Below, piece by piece: positions 1-11,620 of a stretch of 64,000 bases of DNA. Position 1 is the first letter of the stretch; every line of letters begins with the position of its first letter. The position numbers and the translations under genes are program-made. This stretch comes from Anodontia alba. Its lineage: Eukaryota > Mollusca > Bivalvia > Lucinida > Lucinidae. The notes beneath the pieces are model-generated. The model ran no database searches. It saw nothing but the letters and a program-made list of their open reading frames with translations, and was not told where the DNA came from. The stretch lies in contig OZ024826.1 of NCBI GenBank assembly GCA_964016985.1, positions 4,889,552 to 4,953,551 on the forward strand, read 5' to 3'.

Positions 1-419
1 TACAAGAATTATCAACAGAACAGTGCTTCCATCCACTGTCATTCTATGAAACAAAAAAAAAAAAAAAAAAAAAAGAGAGAACAATAATGGTCTGTAGTGT
101 TCACCTGAGCTTAACAGATTTACATACTTACATGTAATTTTGAAGTTTCACAAAACTAGACTGTTCAAGATTTTTCTATAAATTTTATTTTAAAAAGACA
201 CATGACGGTTCTAAACAACCCCCAGGCTTATAAATTGAACAATCTTGGTGCAAATCCACTAGACAAACTCAAACTCATCCAAGGTTTTATGACCGTCCTC
301 ATTACCTGCCCATCTGATGAACAATTTGATAACTAGAAATTGTGTTTAAAAAAAAGACACTATGCGCCCCCCCCCCCCCCCCCCCCATATGCTTGCCTCT
401 AAAGATAATACAAGGTAAA

Positions 420-890
420 GATGGCCCAATCTTCACAGGGTCATAATTCCTTAAACGTTTTTAAAAGTTAATGAGGTCAACTTCTAATCACTATGAATCT
501 ATTCATCACGTTATGGGGCGCTAGCTTCAATAGTTTTTGAGATCTTTTGCTGGCAAGGGAAAAAGTTTGAGATATATTTTGCTGGCAAGGAAAAAATGCC
601 CAAAGTTACAAAGGGCCATTACTCATGAAATATTTTTAGAATTTATTCAAAAGAATTAGGTTATCTACTCATCATTATCAATCAATTTAATAAGTTTCAA
701 TGCTCTAGCTCCAACAATTTTTTAAATATTCTGCTGACAAGGTAAAAATGTCCAAAATTACAAAGGACCATAACTCATGAAGTAATTTTTTAAATTTATT
801 TCAAAAGTTAATCAGATCGTCTACTCATCACTACCAGTCTATTCATCAAGTTTCAAAGCTCTAGCTTCAATAGTTTTTGAGATACATGTA
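420..890. repeat. Three diverged tandem units of about 165 bp
   Basis: Each unit contains CATAACTCATGAA-like sequence, a TCTACTCATCACT-like stretch, GTTTCAAAGCTCTAGC and ends CAATAGTTTTTGAGAT. Boundaries are at about 541 and 715; the last unit ends at about 885. No coding potential seen. Confidence 0.7.
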
Positions 891-934
891 GTTTAATGAA
901 GTCTCTATCAGCCAGACTATATTTTTGCCATATT

Positions 935-1194
935 ACATCTCTGGGAGTCTGAAAGAGCAGGTAACTCATGCAAGTAGTCTGATCTGGTTGAAAACTTGTG
1001 CAAGATTTATGTCCAGCTTCATTAATAGCAAGTTTGATATAGATCTGATCATAAAACAAAGTCGCTGGTGCACGCTGCTTGGACAACATTTTCACCACAA
1101 TATGTGTATGGGACTTTTTGGTTGCTATAGCATCCAAGGTTTTCATTGGGTTACCATGAAAAGTGAAGCTCCACCAAAGGCATGCTATAGATGA
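935..1194 (-). other. Open minus-strand segment behind an acceptor-like site, unrecognised
   Basis: A frame is open on the minus strand after a TTTCTCATCTATAG acceptor-like sequence. It contains residues such as KTLDAIATKKSHTHIVVKML and FYDQIYIKLAINEAGHKSC. A weak GTAATA donor candidate lies near 934. The composition looks protein-like rather than low-complexity, but I recognise no family, and the plus strand is also open over much of this stretch. It could be an exon of the same minus-strand gene as the 3.5-kb candidate or an unknown repeat. Confidence 0.2.
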
Positions 1195-1400
1195 GAAATG
1201 ATTTAGATCGGCCTGCAGACTGCAGATATAACTGTTTAAAGGTACTGACGGATGACTGATGGATGAAGAATGGACTACCACCCTATAAGCTCCCCATGAG
1301 CCTTCAGTCCAGGTGAGCTAAAAAACAACAACAAAAAAAAATCAAAAAAATCTGCAGTTCTACAAAGTTTCATCACTGGACTATCTCGTGTTATATTATT

Positions 1401-1840
1401 CAGGGCTCAAATTTTTTTCTTGAATTTACTCCTCCTGTAGGGCAAGTGGCCTCAAATTGTTACTTGCCCTTAAGCTGTACTCATCCTTAGTCTTATATTT
1501 GGTACTAAAAACAAACCTGTCCATAAAGTCATGGAATTTAGTTCACGTATTGAAGCGGGGTTTACTGTTGCTGTTTTGCTGCGGAATAGTAAACTCTAAC
1601 AGACACCTTCCAGAATTGAAATTTTAACTTGTCAGCAGATTTTGACATCTTTTTGTGACATTTTGGAGTGACTTTTAGAACTTTGTAATTATGCTAGGTC
1701 AGCCAAATTTTTCACTATTTACCCTTACTGCGAAAAAAACATACCTGTCCTGTTGGGCAAGCCGTTTGATTTTTTTTCACTTGCCCTTAAAGAACATCTA
1801 CTCATAAATATGAGCTGACAAGTGCAAATTTCAAGACCTA
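1401..1840. mobile_element. Short DNA element with CAGGGCTC ends (hAT-like)
   Basis: Left end CAGGGCTCAAATTT; right end CAAATTTCAAGACCTA, imperfect inverted repeats of the hAT style. Inside, TGTAGGGCAAGTGGCC and TACTTGCCCTTAAG recur in opposite orientation near both ends. I could not find a clear 8-bp duplication, so the class is tentative. Confidence 0.5.
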
Positions 1841-2050
1841 GTTATTACATGTAACAATGACACTTTCTGCAATGAAAAGATTTCATATAAACAGTTCTTT
1901 CATTTGACAAAAGAATGTCATAAGTTAGCAGTCTCACTTCAGTGAATATAGTTTTTACAATGGTAGTTCATCTACACTATCTTTGAAGTAGGTCCATTAA
2001 TATGTTGAAACCCTGCATCAGAGTTAAGCCAATGGCTTATTGAGTTCTTT

Positions 2051-2506
2051 CAGAGTGGCCACCCTCAGTCAGAATTAAAATTCCCCGACATTTCACTGAC
2101 TTTTCCCTCACCCAATTCTATTTTTCCCTGACCAAAATGCTGAAAATGTAATGGGCTTTTTCTCATCTTGCAGAAAATAAATGATTCATCCTATTTTAAC
2201 ACATAAAAATATACCGCCCCAATTGTTCAGTAAAAAAAATAAAATATTGTAAAAATTTTGGGCATTCATTTTCTAGAATGAGCATTAATTTGTAGCAATG
2301 CCCAGTGAGCGAAAAAAAAAATACAAGACTTTCAGTTACTCAAAATGGATAAAATACCTGCCACAGCCTAACAAGTCTGGGCCAAAATTAGGAATTGCCC
2401 TGACTTTCTTAGTATTTAAAATTTCCCTTATCATTTCGCAAAATTCCCTGACTTTTCCCTGACCTTGGAAGAAAAAGTAAGATTTCCCTGACCAGTGGGC
2501 ACCCTG
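2051..2506. mobile_element. Short DNA element with CAGGGTGCCCAC ends (hAT-like)
   Basis: Left end CAGAGTGGCCACCCTCAGTC, right end CTGACCAGTGGGCACCCTG. The interior is rich in TTTCCCTGAC motifs on both sides. No clear flanking duplication is visible. Confidence 0.6.
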
Positions 2507-3059
2507 TATTTCGATTGAACTCATCAGGTCCGGTCCAGTAGTAGCCAAGTTCATTAACATGCACAAAGTCAGTTCTGCTCATTATTTGTAATTCTGTTCA
2601 TTTTATCAATATAGTAATAATTATACTGCTGTTGGATTAACTCATTCTGGTCCGCATGTAAAATGTCTTTTAGATGTTGGTGCAGAGTGCACAAATCCAA
2701 TTCCCATATCTAGAGAGGCTGGTTTTATAACTGACTAACAGCTGGTACTGGAAAGCAGAAAAAACACCTCTGGGGCTCCACTTTGAAGATGGAAAACCTG
2801 CAATTAAAAAGGATATGTTTTTATTAGTCTGTTGTTCATATAGGGTGAGACCTTTCAAAGAAGGGGTGTACTGTTAAAGGAAAAAAAAAATTGCTCCAGT
2901 GGGTTAAAGCAATTTCTTTCCTTTAAGAGTAATCCCCCATTGAAAGGGGAGGAAACACTTCAATGGCAGGGTGATGTCTTTTGGATGTATCCATTCACCT
3001 ATAGGGATAAAACAGCAAAGCTTCAGGTTTTTCACTATTATATGCATAATGTTAAACTA

Positions 3060-3462
3060 TAATACCCCACCATAATCATGCTGCGGGCAGATAACTGTCA
3101 AACACTGACAAAATTTGCCCATTAGCAATCCCAAACCAGGGCTCCTTAATATCAATACATGAACCAAGTTTGTTAAATCCCCTGACATTTACATGTTATT
3201 GTCAGGAAACGAAAATATGGGCGTGTCTCGGGCAGATAACTCTGTTGAAGTTTGATGAAATTTGCGCATTAGCAATTCCAAACCAGAGCTCTACAATATC
3301 AATACACATACCAAGTTTTGTGAAAATCCACTGATGTTTACTCAAGAAATCATCTGGACACTAAATATGGATGGACGGACGGACGTGAGACAGACGGATG
3401 CAGACACACTGACGTCCAACGTGAAACCATAAAACCCTGCCATTATCGTATGGCGGGGTCTA
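3060..3462. mobile_element. Short DNA element with two internal units
   Basis: Ends TAATACCCCACCATAATCAT and TTATCGTATGGCGGGGTCTA are inverted repeats. Between them are two diverged tandem units (each with GGGCAGATAACT, TTTGCSCATTAGCAATYCC and CAAGTTT...) and a GGACGGACGGACG tract. Confidence 0.7.
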
Positions 3463-3535
3463 AAAAGTGATGCACGGTTCATTTTATAAAATCATAAAGT
3501 GAAAAGGGATCTACATATAAGATATTTCTGCTTAC

Positions 3536-3657
3536 CATTCCTGAACAAAACTGAGCATGTCATCAATGATCTATGTGATGGTCTTTTCTGGCATACCCCC
3601 TTTCAGTTCCAGTGTCTTGAAAGTCTTCAGTGGCTCGCTGTAGGCCGAATAGAATTC
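3536..3657 (-). pseudogene. Possible minus-strand exon with an in-frame stop
   Basis: On the minus strand an ATTTTTCAG acceptor precedes a 122-bp segment that ends at G|GTAAGC, a consensus donor. One frame reads EFYSAYSEPLKTFKTLELKG, then GMPEKTIT, a TAG stop, then IIDDMLSFVQE. The other two frames also stop. Codon and residue composition look like real coding sequence on both sides of the TAG, so this may be an exon of a decayed gene, an alternative exon, or a sequence error. I do not recognise the protein family. Confidence 0.35.
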
Positions 3658-3780
3658 CTGAAAAATATCACCACACATAAATTAAATGCCACCTTATGTC
3701 AGTTAAATCCTTTTAACATAATAAACATGGTGGCTTGAAGCTAAATTTTGCTTAACTTAAACTGTGTTGTTAATTATATG

Positions 3781-4098
3781 TACAGTTGACTCTCGTTATC
3801 TCGAATTCAAAGGGACTCTTTGAAATAGTTTGAGATATCCATAGCTCCACATATCAGATTTGCAGAAGTGAGGAAAACATAATTCCAACAACCACATTTA
3901 GCAAATTTATATGTAACTGGATTTTTTAGTTTAGAGATATACTGAAAATATTGTGGATATTGTGGACCAATTTCTCCTCTTTTCAACAATATTTTTTAAC
4001 CTGTTGTAAGATTTTCATGTTTAGCCAGGGACAAGATTTTCACTTTGAGATAAGCAGTTTTTCGAGATAAGCAAGGTCCAGATAACGATCAACTGTAC
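3781..4098. mobile_element. MITE-2 copy 1
   Basis: Terminal inverted repeats TACAGTTGACTCTCGTTATC on the left and GATAACGATCAACTGTA on the right, mariner/Tc1-like TACAGT ends with a possible TA target. The interior keeps a TTTCTCCTCTTTTCAACAAT half of the central hairpin. Confidence 0.75.
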
Positions 4099-4445
4099 TG
4101 CAATGCTAATGCCGGCAGGTCTATACTGACCTTTCACATATGGTACTATTTGCATCAGTTATGTTCTATGCACATACTTTGGTATGTGTTGAGCAATATA
4201 TTCTAGTATGTGCTGTGCACATATTCTGGAATGCTTTGCACATATTTTGTTATAATTTATGTGCTGTGCATAGGGCTGGCTAATCAGAGTTGAAAAGATG
4301 ATTAACATGATAATCAGTCCTGCCATTGTGATCGATAATCGATTAGTAATCACTGAAGATTTGGTCATAATTTTACTTGTCGTCTCAGCATGACTCTTAC
4401 CATATGTTATACTTTACTGCACTTTACCTTGCCCTGACAGGCCTG

Positions 4446-4508
4446 AGCAAACAGGGTAGACCCAGATGAAAATGTGGTGTCTCATCAGGGTATACACTGT
4501 TTGCCACT
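4446..4508. repeat. Small palindrome Pal-A
   Basis: GCAAACAGGGTAGACCCAGA faces CATCAGGGTATACACTGTTT. Member of a family with ends GCAAACAGTGTAGACC. Confidence 0.72.
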
Positions 4509-4564
4509 CATTCAGGTATTATTAGATACAACATTGTAGAGGAGTAACTATTCATTAAAATTGT

Positions 4565-5219
4565 ATAGTATCGTGATACTTTTTCTCACGATACGAGTAT
4601 TGTATCGTGGGGCTAGTATCGCAATACCTGACGATACGCCCAAAAGTACAATTTCCAAAGAAAATAGTAGCTTTAACATATTTCAAGACCATTTTTATAA
4701 CAAATTACAAAGATCTAAACTGTTACCGAAATACACTGATCACTTATATGACAAAATGGGTCATCTTACACAGGCATTTTTACACAATAATGAACCTCTG
4801 AGATGGTTTGAACCTGTTTACCAAGAGTATCAAATCTTCAACCTCTGACATGCATGAATTTTGTTTGTGTTGATGTTTTACAGCCCAGTCAACCCAATGG
4901 GGTCATGTCGAGCGCGGTAAGTTTACCTAATCACACATTTACTGGGCAGGCTTAGTCCTCTAAGCGGTTAACCAGTATTGTGCACATTCTTTTGCCAGAA
5001 ACTGACAACTACCCTTCTCGAATCAGCGGAAGGGAGAGAATGACCGTAGAAAATATTTCATGATCAATCTCCACGAAAGAATGTTGCCGACCTCGGCCGG
5101 GGTTGAACCCGCGACCTCCTGGACTTATGCATGAAAGTAGTATCGTGATATGTATCGAATCGTTAGGCAAGTATCGCGATACATATCGTATCGTGAGCTG
5201 ACTATATCGTTACAGCCAT
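4565..5219. mobile_element. Element with TATCGTGATAC ends, split by a SINE
   Basis: Left part has TATAGTATCGTGATAC and TATCGTGGGGCTAGTATCGC; right part has AGTATCGTGATATGTATCG and GTATCGCGATACATATCG. The two halves flank SINE-A copy 1 (4862-5122), which therefore inserted later. The class is not clear. Confidence 0.5.
4862..5122 (-). mobile_element. SINE-A copy 1
   Basis: tRNA-derived SINE read on the minus strand: B-box-like GCGGGTTCAACCCC, body with GAAAATATTTCATGATC, tail CAACACAAACAA. The tRNA head beyond the B box is cut. It splits an older element (4565-5219). Confidence 0.8.
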
Positions 5220-6136
5220 ACAACATTGGGTAGTAAGTTGTACTTGTTCAAATTTTAGTTAAGTATGGTAAGGAGTTGAGGTGTCTGAATACTAAGGGTA
5301 AATACTGTAATGTAACAGAAACAGAAATCAGATGATATTTATTTGTCCCAACTTGCTTTTTCACACTTGTAAATACTATTAAATGTGGCTTTAAATCTTA
5401 GCACTCTGGATAAAATTATAGCAGACATTTTAAAATATTTTTCTTATTTTCCCAGAAAACAGGTTTAGACAATTTGCATGTAATGTCAAAACCTGCTTTA
5501 CGGGAAAAGTAAGAAAAATATTGTTATTGCCTTTGGAAAAGAAATTGCAAAACTTCTGCAACAATGCCTCAGGTTCAGCCAATTAAAGAAAAATTTTCTC
5601 CAACTTGCTAGAGTTAGCAAGTGATGGAAATTGCAGCTTGCTTTTTGATCAAATTAATTTAGCAAGTTAGCAAGTGCTAAAATTGATCCCTGCTGGCGTA
5701 TCAGTCAGTAACCTTGAGTATAGTGGTCTGTCACATGGAGAGTATACGGGAATATTGGTCAGCGACAGAGTAAACCCAGACCTATGGCATATTCTCATAA
5801 TTCCGTTCACCTTCTTAGAATAATATGAAAACAAAGCTTTCTTAAATTTATGTCACATTAAAATTAATAAGAAATGACTAACATTACAGCTGATTTTGAA
5901 GAAAATCAGTTTTCACTTACAATTTTAAGCATAAAAATCAAAATTTGTCACAAAATGCTAAATATTTGGAGTATCATTCAGTGAATTAGTCAATTATGTA
6001 AGGTTTGGAAGGTCTGAAGTTTATGCTAGAGTATCAACATAACATAAGTATGGCCTGAAACATTATTGTGGAAAGTCATGTTAAGTGATGATTGTTTAAA
6101 AAAAAAGTAAATCTGTGTGTTAGTTTAAAGTACTTG

Positions 6137-6277
6137 GTTTGTTTGTGTTGAGGTTTATGGCCCAGTCAACCCAATGGGGTCATGTCGAGCGTGGTCAGTT
6201 TACCTAAACACATGTTTACTGGGCAGGCTTAGTCCTCTAAGCGGTTAACCAGTATTGTGTACATTCTTTGGCCAGAA
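6137..6277 (-). mobile_element. SINE-A copy 2, 3' part only
   Basis: Carries the tail and the TTAACCGCTTAGAGGACTAA segment on the minus strand; the tRNA head is absent (5'-truncated). Confidence 0.78.
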
Positions 6278-6366
6278 AAAGTACTTGGATTGAATAAGAT
6301 CAAGGTCTACTGAGATAATGTTGAATCTGACAGCTGGAATGCACCACCCCCCCCCCCACCCCCTGC

Positions 6367-6545
6367 GGGCCCCCGTAGCCTAGTGGATAAGAGAACCGAC
6401 TCTTAATCAATTAGGTTTCTCACCGCTGCAGTTTGAGCCTCCCTTGGGTCATATGTGGGAAAGCCAAGTTCTGATAATGGATGGTCAGCTGTTTTTTTTT
6501 TTTTTTTTTCTGCAGGTTCTCCGGTTTTCGCCCACTTTTGATGAA
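6367..6545 (+). mobile_element. tRNA-like SINE, third family
   Basis: GGGCCCCCGTAGCCTAGTGG, then AGTTTGAGCCTCCC: A- and B-box-like segments of a tRNA head. It is followed by an internal T-run and TTCTCCGGTTTTCGCCCAC. The 3' boundary is uncertain. Confidence 0.6.
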
Positions 6546-6997
6546 CGATCAGCTCGATTTAAGTGAAATATTCTTGTAAGGGTCGTAAAACCCAAATCCC
6601 CCTCAAATTACCATTGAGAACTGTTTGGAAAGTCTATTATTTTCACTCTAGATATGCGATAATGCTCAGATATCAGTGGAGCTTTTTCTACTTTCGTTTC
6701 AACCGGATGTCACGTTGCGCGCGCGCAAGGAATACGCTCTTCTGGAATACCACCGAAAATACTGACAAAACTAATGTGTGTTTTATTCTTACCTTAAAAT
6801 CTCGCCTATGCCTGATTTTTATTTGTTTTTAGTATGGAAATGTGATATCTGTTAGGTTTAACAGTTGCTGTCATCGGGTGATTGTAAACAAACGCTGAAA
6901 ACGGAAGTGACGTATTTAAAGGTTTATATTCACAATTTCCGGTTACACAAAAAATTGAGTCTTAGTATAGCAATTTTTGAATAGAACAGAATACTAC

Positions 6998-7060
6998 CAT
7001 AAAGCAACCAACTCTCGTTGTTGCCGCTTCGCGGCAACAACTCGTTGGTTGGTTGCTATA
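6998..7060. repeat. GC-rich hairpin
   Basis: AAGCAACCAAC and GTTGGTTGGTTGCT flank a perfect GTTGTTGCCGC-TTC-GCGGCAACAAC stem. Possibly the core of a short foldback element. Confidence 0.8.
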
Positions 7061-7303
7061 AACTGAAACTATGAAGAGCTTGACTGATGAAATCGCAGCA
7101 GATACTTAACGATTGACATGACATTCCCTCTGTATAGGTATTAATTAGCTTTGTTGATGAATGTTCCGTCACTGAGTTTCTTACAAAAAAGATTTCATGA
7201 ACTGCCTTTTGAGTAAAGCCTTATGTTAAGGTAAATGTTTACACTTTCAGGATATACAATTCTGTCAGAACTGTTTTATCTCCCATCTGATATGGGATAT
7301 TCA

Positions 7304-7430
<127 letters not shown>

Positions 7431-7723
7431 GCTTCCAATGGGAGCAAACTCTTTTCTTTTAGAGTAGATCTATTTTCAGACGGAGCTTGGTGTGCAATTA
7501 AGCAAACTGGAAGTCCCAATATTAGCCTCCCTTGTAAAAATGGCTGAAAACTATCAGGTACATCCTGTCACCTTAACAGCGAAGGTCTTGATTAGCCTGA
7601 ACATACTTACCGGGATTAATACAGCTCGCTGATATATTCTGTTCTATGCATTTTGTTCGTACATGTTTATGATCTAATGCACCGTTTCTAATGGATTAAT
7701 GGCTTTTTATATTCAAATTTAAG

Positions 7724-7805
7724 GACAGAATAGAACGCATGAAGCTACTGTGACAGCGGATTTTCTATATTCTCCTGGGTTTGAATACAATCTAGACTAT
7801 CCAAA
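7724..7805 (+). CDS. CUB-mucin-TM protein, first visible exon (start of CUB domain)
   Basis: Coding exon between an AAATTTAAG acceptor and a GTGAGT donor. It enters with two bases of a split codon, reads QNRTHEATVTADFLYSPGF and on to ...NLDYP, then leaves with two bases (AA) of a codon completed by the next exon. The SPGFxxNLDYPNN pattern is the usual start of a CUB domain (T-SPNYPxxYPxN-like). NRT is a potential N-glycosylation site. The cysteine that normally precedes this motif, and the signal peptide, must lie in exons further upstream that I could not find. The gene continues at 9788, 13502, 16917 and 18703. The five visible exons encode 307 residues. The family call is pattern recognition; the phase match is seen directly. 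Confidence 0.72.
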
Positions 7806-8000
7806 GTGAGTTATTCCTCAGTTCTTAATTTCTAGATCCCTTCCACATTTGATCCGATATAATTGCAGATTATTTTTATACCAAACAGCTAGTAGTTTTA
7901 TACCTGATTTTTTGAAGTGGAATCTTCCATTCTTGAATCAAGACTTGTCCACTGATGCAATTAGGGGTTTCAGTCTAAAAAAAAAAAAAAAAAATAGAAT

Positions 8001-8070
8001 GGCTAACAGTGTAGATCCTGATGGAACGGCTCATAAAGAGCCGTCTCATCAAGATCTACACTGTTTGCAG
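8001..8070. repeat. Small palindrome Pal-A
   Basis: GCTAACAGTGTAGATCCTGA faces ATCAAGATCTACACTGTTTG, with AACGGCTC-ATAAA-GAGCCGT at the tip. Confidence 0.78.
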
Positions 8071-8494
8071 TTATTGGTTTTGGCCTATCGGGTTGAAAGG
8101 ATTAATATTTATATCTGGTCTGATGGAGAAGTAATGTTCCGATAATTTTTCAAATATGTCAACAGTTCGACATGATAGTAATAAAAATGTCAATTTTGCT
8201 TTCCAGCGTGAGTGTATAAGGTTAAAATGTTAGACCATAATAAATTGATTTGATGCCTATGTCTCAAGCCAGTGTGTTGAAGATGGGGTAGGCATAGCAT
8301 GATGTTGCAGCAAGCCGCAATATTTTGTCAGAAGTTCAAATAGTTCCTGTACTACCTTACTTACTGTGCCACTCGCAGGAAATGAGCCCTAGACTTCCTC
8401 TACCCAAATGAAACACTATTATCAGTTGAACGTGCTACTGGAGCTGGTATCAAACATGAGCAGTAACATGATATACCATCGGAAATGTGCACCA

Positions 8495-8772
8495 CATCAC
8501 GAAAACATGTCTATATAATTTTGACCCCCTTAAACCCCACTTTTATGTAGTAAAACTGGGGTTTACAGGTCTGACAGATTTTTTTTATTTCTGCTCAAAA
8601 ACATAGATTGTGGGTACTCGTTAGAACCGCCTCATCGAGGCGGTTCTAACGGGTACCCCCAATCTATGTTTTGAGCAGAAATATGAAAAATATCAGAATT
8701 TTTTTATCTGAAAATATTCATATTTTGGTGGTTAAATTTTCAGTATATTTGAATAGGCATGTTTTCGTAATG
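8495..8772 (+). mobile_element. MITE-1 copy 1
   Basis: Foldback element with ends CATCACGAAAACATG... and ...CATGTTTTCGTAATG. Orientation + is defined by the GACCCCCTTAAACCCCAC side coming first. The central hairpin has both arms intact with an AT at its centre. One half reads with a T change in the right arm (GTTCTAACGGGT). No duplicated flank is visible. Confidence 0.9.
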
Positions 8773-9373
8773 AATAGAAGATTTAGATCTGCAACTGCAT
8801 CCGCTATTACATCCAAAGCCCAAATCGGAAAAAAAGTATTTCATGTTTCTATTTGTTTTTGTTCAATGAGTGCAGGTTATGTTTTATTTCCTTTGGGATG
8901 ACTGAGCCCATTCTGATTATTTTGAAAATCGAATAGCGCTTAAGCCGGCACTAGGGGGCGTATGCAGCCTCGTAAATTACAGTGTTGCATATGAAGGGAC
9001 TCAATCAAACCGAGTCTCCAATTTTCCTAATATTGTGTTCTTTGTTTCCAAAGGCAATCCTTTTTAACTTTTATTTCTAATAATTTTTCATTATTTCTGT
9101 GTTTGGGGAAGAATTTATAACTTTGCGTTTCTTTATATAAAGTGCGTCGATACATAGTTTAAGCGGTGACATAAGAATACGTACCTTCTGATATATTTGC
9201 CCAACGAAGATTCAAATCAATCTGCGCGTCCAGGCAGTCTGATCAGTCTTCTTTATTTGCATGAAGAAATTTTGCATCCTTGGCTTTTTAAAATGAGCTT
9301 AGACAAGATTCTGATTAAACTGCGCGAATGTGCAGGCTGACCTGAATCTTCACCAGACCCATATGTTTAAAGG

Positions 9374-9737
9374 TACAGTGGGCTCTCGTTATCTAAAACT
9401 CAAAGGGATCATAATATTCAGTTTGAGATAAGAGTACTTTGAAATAACAGGAGTTGAAATGTAAAGAATATATAAAACAAAACTAAACCATTATTATTCA
9501 AAGTCTAGTTTGACTTAAGCACTAGTTTGAGTTAGCAGTGTTTGAGATAGCGAGAGTCAAGTGTATTGAAAATATTGTGGAAAAGAGGAGAACTTTCTCC
9601 TTAGGAGTAATTTCTCCTCTTTTCCACAATCTGTTGTCACCTGTTAGATTTCTATGTTAAACAGGGACCAGATTATTACTTCGAGATAAGCGGTTATTCG
9701 AGATAAGCGAAATCGAGATAACGAAAGTCGACTGTAC
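9374..9737. mobile_element. MITE-2 copy 2 (best copy)
   Basis: Ends TACAGTGGGCTCTCGTTATC and GATAACGAAAGTCGACTGTA. The interior has TTGAGATAGCGAGAGT and a central hairpin in which ATTGTGGAAAAGAGGAG pairs with CTCCTCTTTTCCACAAT. It lies in the CUB gene intron. Confidence 0.82.
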
Positions 9738-9787
9738 GTATTCTGACGTTACAGCTCATGAATTTATAATTACATATTTATTTCCAG

Positions 9788-9915
9788 TAACATGACGTTT
9801 GATTACCTTGTATCTACAAATTATTTCAACCATTCCATACTTCTGCAAGTGACAGAGTGCGAGATCGAACATGGCAAGAAAGATGAATGCTATGATAAGC
9901 TTTCTATATATGATG
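9788..9915 (+). CDS. CUB-mucin-TM protein, second visible exon (middle of CUB domain)
   Basis: Exon between a TTTCCAG acceptor and a GTTTGT donor. Joined to the preceding exon it reads ...YPNNMTFDYLVSTNYFNHS..., then ...QVTECEIEHGKKDEC..., ending in LSIYD plus the first base of a glycine codon. The C-x9-C pair and the following L-x-I-Y-D-G are the classic CUB core; the Asp of YDG belongs to the calcium site in many CUB domains. NMT and NHS are further N-glycosylation sequons, consistent with an extracellular location. It enters in phase 2 and exits in phase 1, both matching the neighbours exactly, which chance open frames would not do. Confidence 0.85.
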
Positions 9916-10444
9916 GTTTGTATTATTAACATTAAGATGAATCTTGGCTAAATGAACAGACAGCAAATGACCTCAGTGGTACTTAACGTTTAGCAAACCA
10001 TATTTTGAAACATGTTTCGTTTTTTTTTCTTTTTTCCAGCAAATCGACTTTGAAATGTCCCCTGAGGAGACAGTTTACATTAAAAAGTCAGAGACCATTT
10101 TCTGGTCAAGGACAACGACAATAAATACACATCCAAAGGACATCTCTGGCATGAAAAAAAAAACAACAACAAAAAAACAAACAAAGAAAACAACACTCTC
10201 TCCTCCTACCCTAAAAGGAATAATTTGCTCTTTTTCAATTTTCTTTAAGCTTACCTACAATTTTAAATATTATAAAAACATGGGACGAAATATCCTGTCC
10301 TCAAACGCTATCGCCCTTTGCAATTTGGTGAACCTGTAACCAAACACCTTAACAATCAAAGAAAACAAGGTATTTCATTCATATTGTCTCTTTGAAACAT
10401 TTTTTTTAAAAATGTTTCCAAAAAGAGAACATTTTTTGAAGTGC

Positions 10445-10683
10445 AAACCATAATTTGACTTAAGCAGTAGTTTGATTTATCAGTGTTTGAGATAGCGAGA
10501 GTTAAGAGTATTGAAAATATTGTGGAAAAAAAGGAGACATTGCTCCTCAGGAGCAATTTCTCCTCTTTTCCACAATATGTTGTCATCTGTTAGATTTCCA
10601 TGTTAAATAGGTACCAAGTTTTTACTTTGAGATAAGCGATTATTCGAGATAAGCGAAATCAAGATAACGAGAGTCGACTGTAC
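10445..10683. mobile_element. MITE-2 copy 3, left end missing
   Basis: Matches copy 2 from TTTGACTTAAGCAGTAG through the GTGGAAAAAAAGGAGA hairpin to the right end GATAACGAGAGTCGACTGTA. The left terminus is absent. Confidence 0.78.
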
Positions 10684-10863
10684 AACCCTACTATGACTTC
10701 AAAAGAAGGAAAGACGAGGAACAAGTAAGGACAAAACAAACGCCACATATAAAACCGAAGGCGCACATAGAAAGAAGACTCTCAACAGAGGAACCGCCCC
10801 GGAACGGCTAGCTTACTAGCATGATACCTAACCCCCAATTCTGATGCAGCTTCAGATTACAAA

Positions 10864-11211
10864 TACAGTCAACCCTCTTTATACCGACACTCGATACAAC
10901 GACAAAATTCGTTATAATGACAATTTGAATATCACGAAACATTCGCTCAAGAGGTGACGGTCAATGAGAAATTATGCAAAAACATTGCATAATATCTCAA
11001 AGCAACATGTGTTTTGGATATTTGTTAGAATCGCCTCAGAGAGGCGATTCTAACAAATATCCAAAACGTATGTTCTATGAGGATATAAGAATAAAATGAG
11101 GCCTTTCTCAAATATCATTCTGTCCATTAAAGATTCTTTAGAACAGCAAATTCATTATAAAGGCAACAATTTTGGGAACAAATGCTGTCGTTGTAATGAG
11201 GGTTCACTGTA
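10864..11211. mobile_element. MITE-3 with MITE-1-like hairpin core
   Basis: Terminal inverted repeats TACAGTCAACCCTCTTTATA and TGTAATGAGGGTTCACTGTA. The centre (about 11012-11070) is a strong hairpin in which TTTGTTAGAATCGCCTC pairs with GAGGCGATTCTAACAAA. The TTAGAAYCGCCTC core is the same as in MITE-1, though the termini are different. Confidence 0.82.
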
Positions 11212-11620
11212 TATGGTCGGTCCGCATAAGGGCCCTTACCTCTTCTTATATTTTTATTATTCCTCTTGGTGTCAGTAGTAAGATATGTTGTTGTGATTGT
11301 GTCTTCCTGGACGTCTTTATTATCAGTTTGTCACTTACGAGAAATACTTCATGCTGTCTCTCTCTCAGATAAATCAAGCGTATATTAAACTCAGGCATTT
11401 AATTAAAAACATTATCGCACATACGAGGGATAATCTTTTAAGTAGTGTCCTTTTGGTCCGGATTCAGTAACAACCAAAATATTAGGGATTGATTTATTTC
11501 ATTCCTTCAAATTATTCTTCATCAAATTTTATGCAAAGTTTCAGCCTTTCAATCCATATCTGGAATTGTATTGATAGTCGTTTTGTGATATACACTTTAG
11601 ACGCTGGAAAACAGCGGATC

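Noticed and set aside
10055..10339. Frame starting after a TTTTTTCCAG acceptor-like site
   Set aside because: Lysine/threonine low-complexity sequence with no donor in phase. The flanking CUB exons join directly without it.
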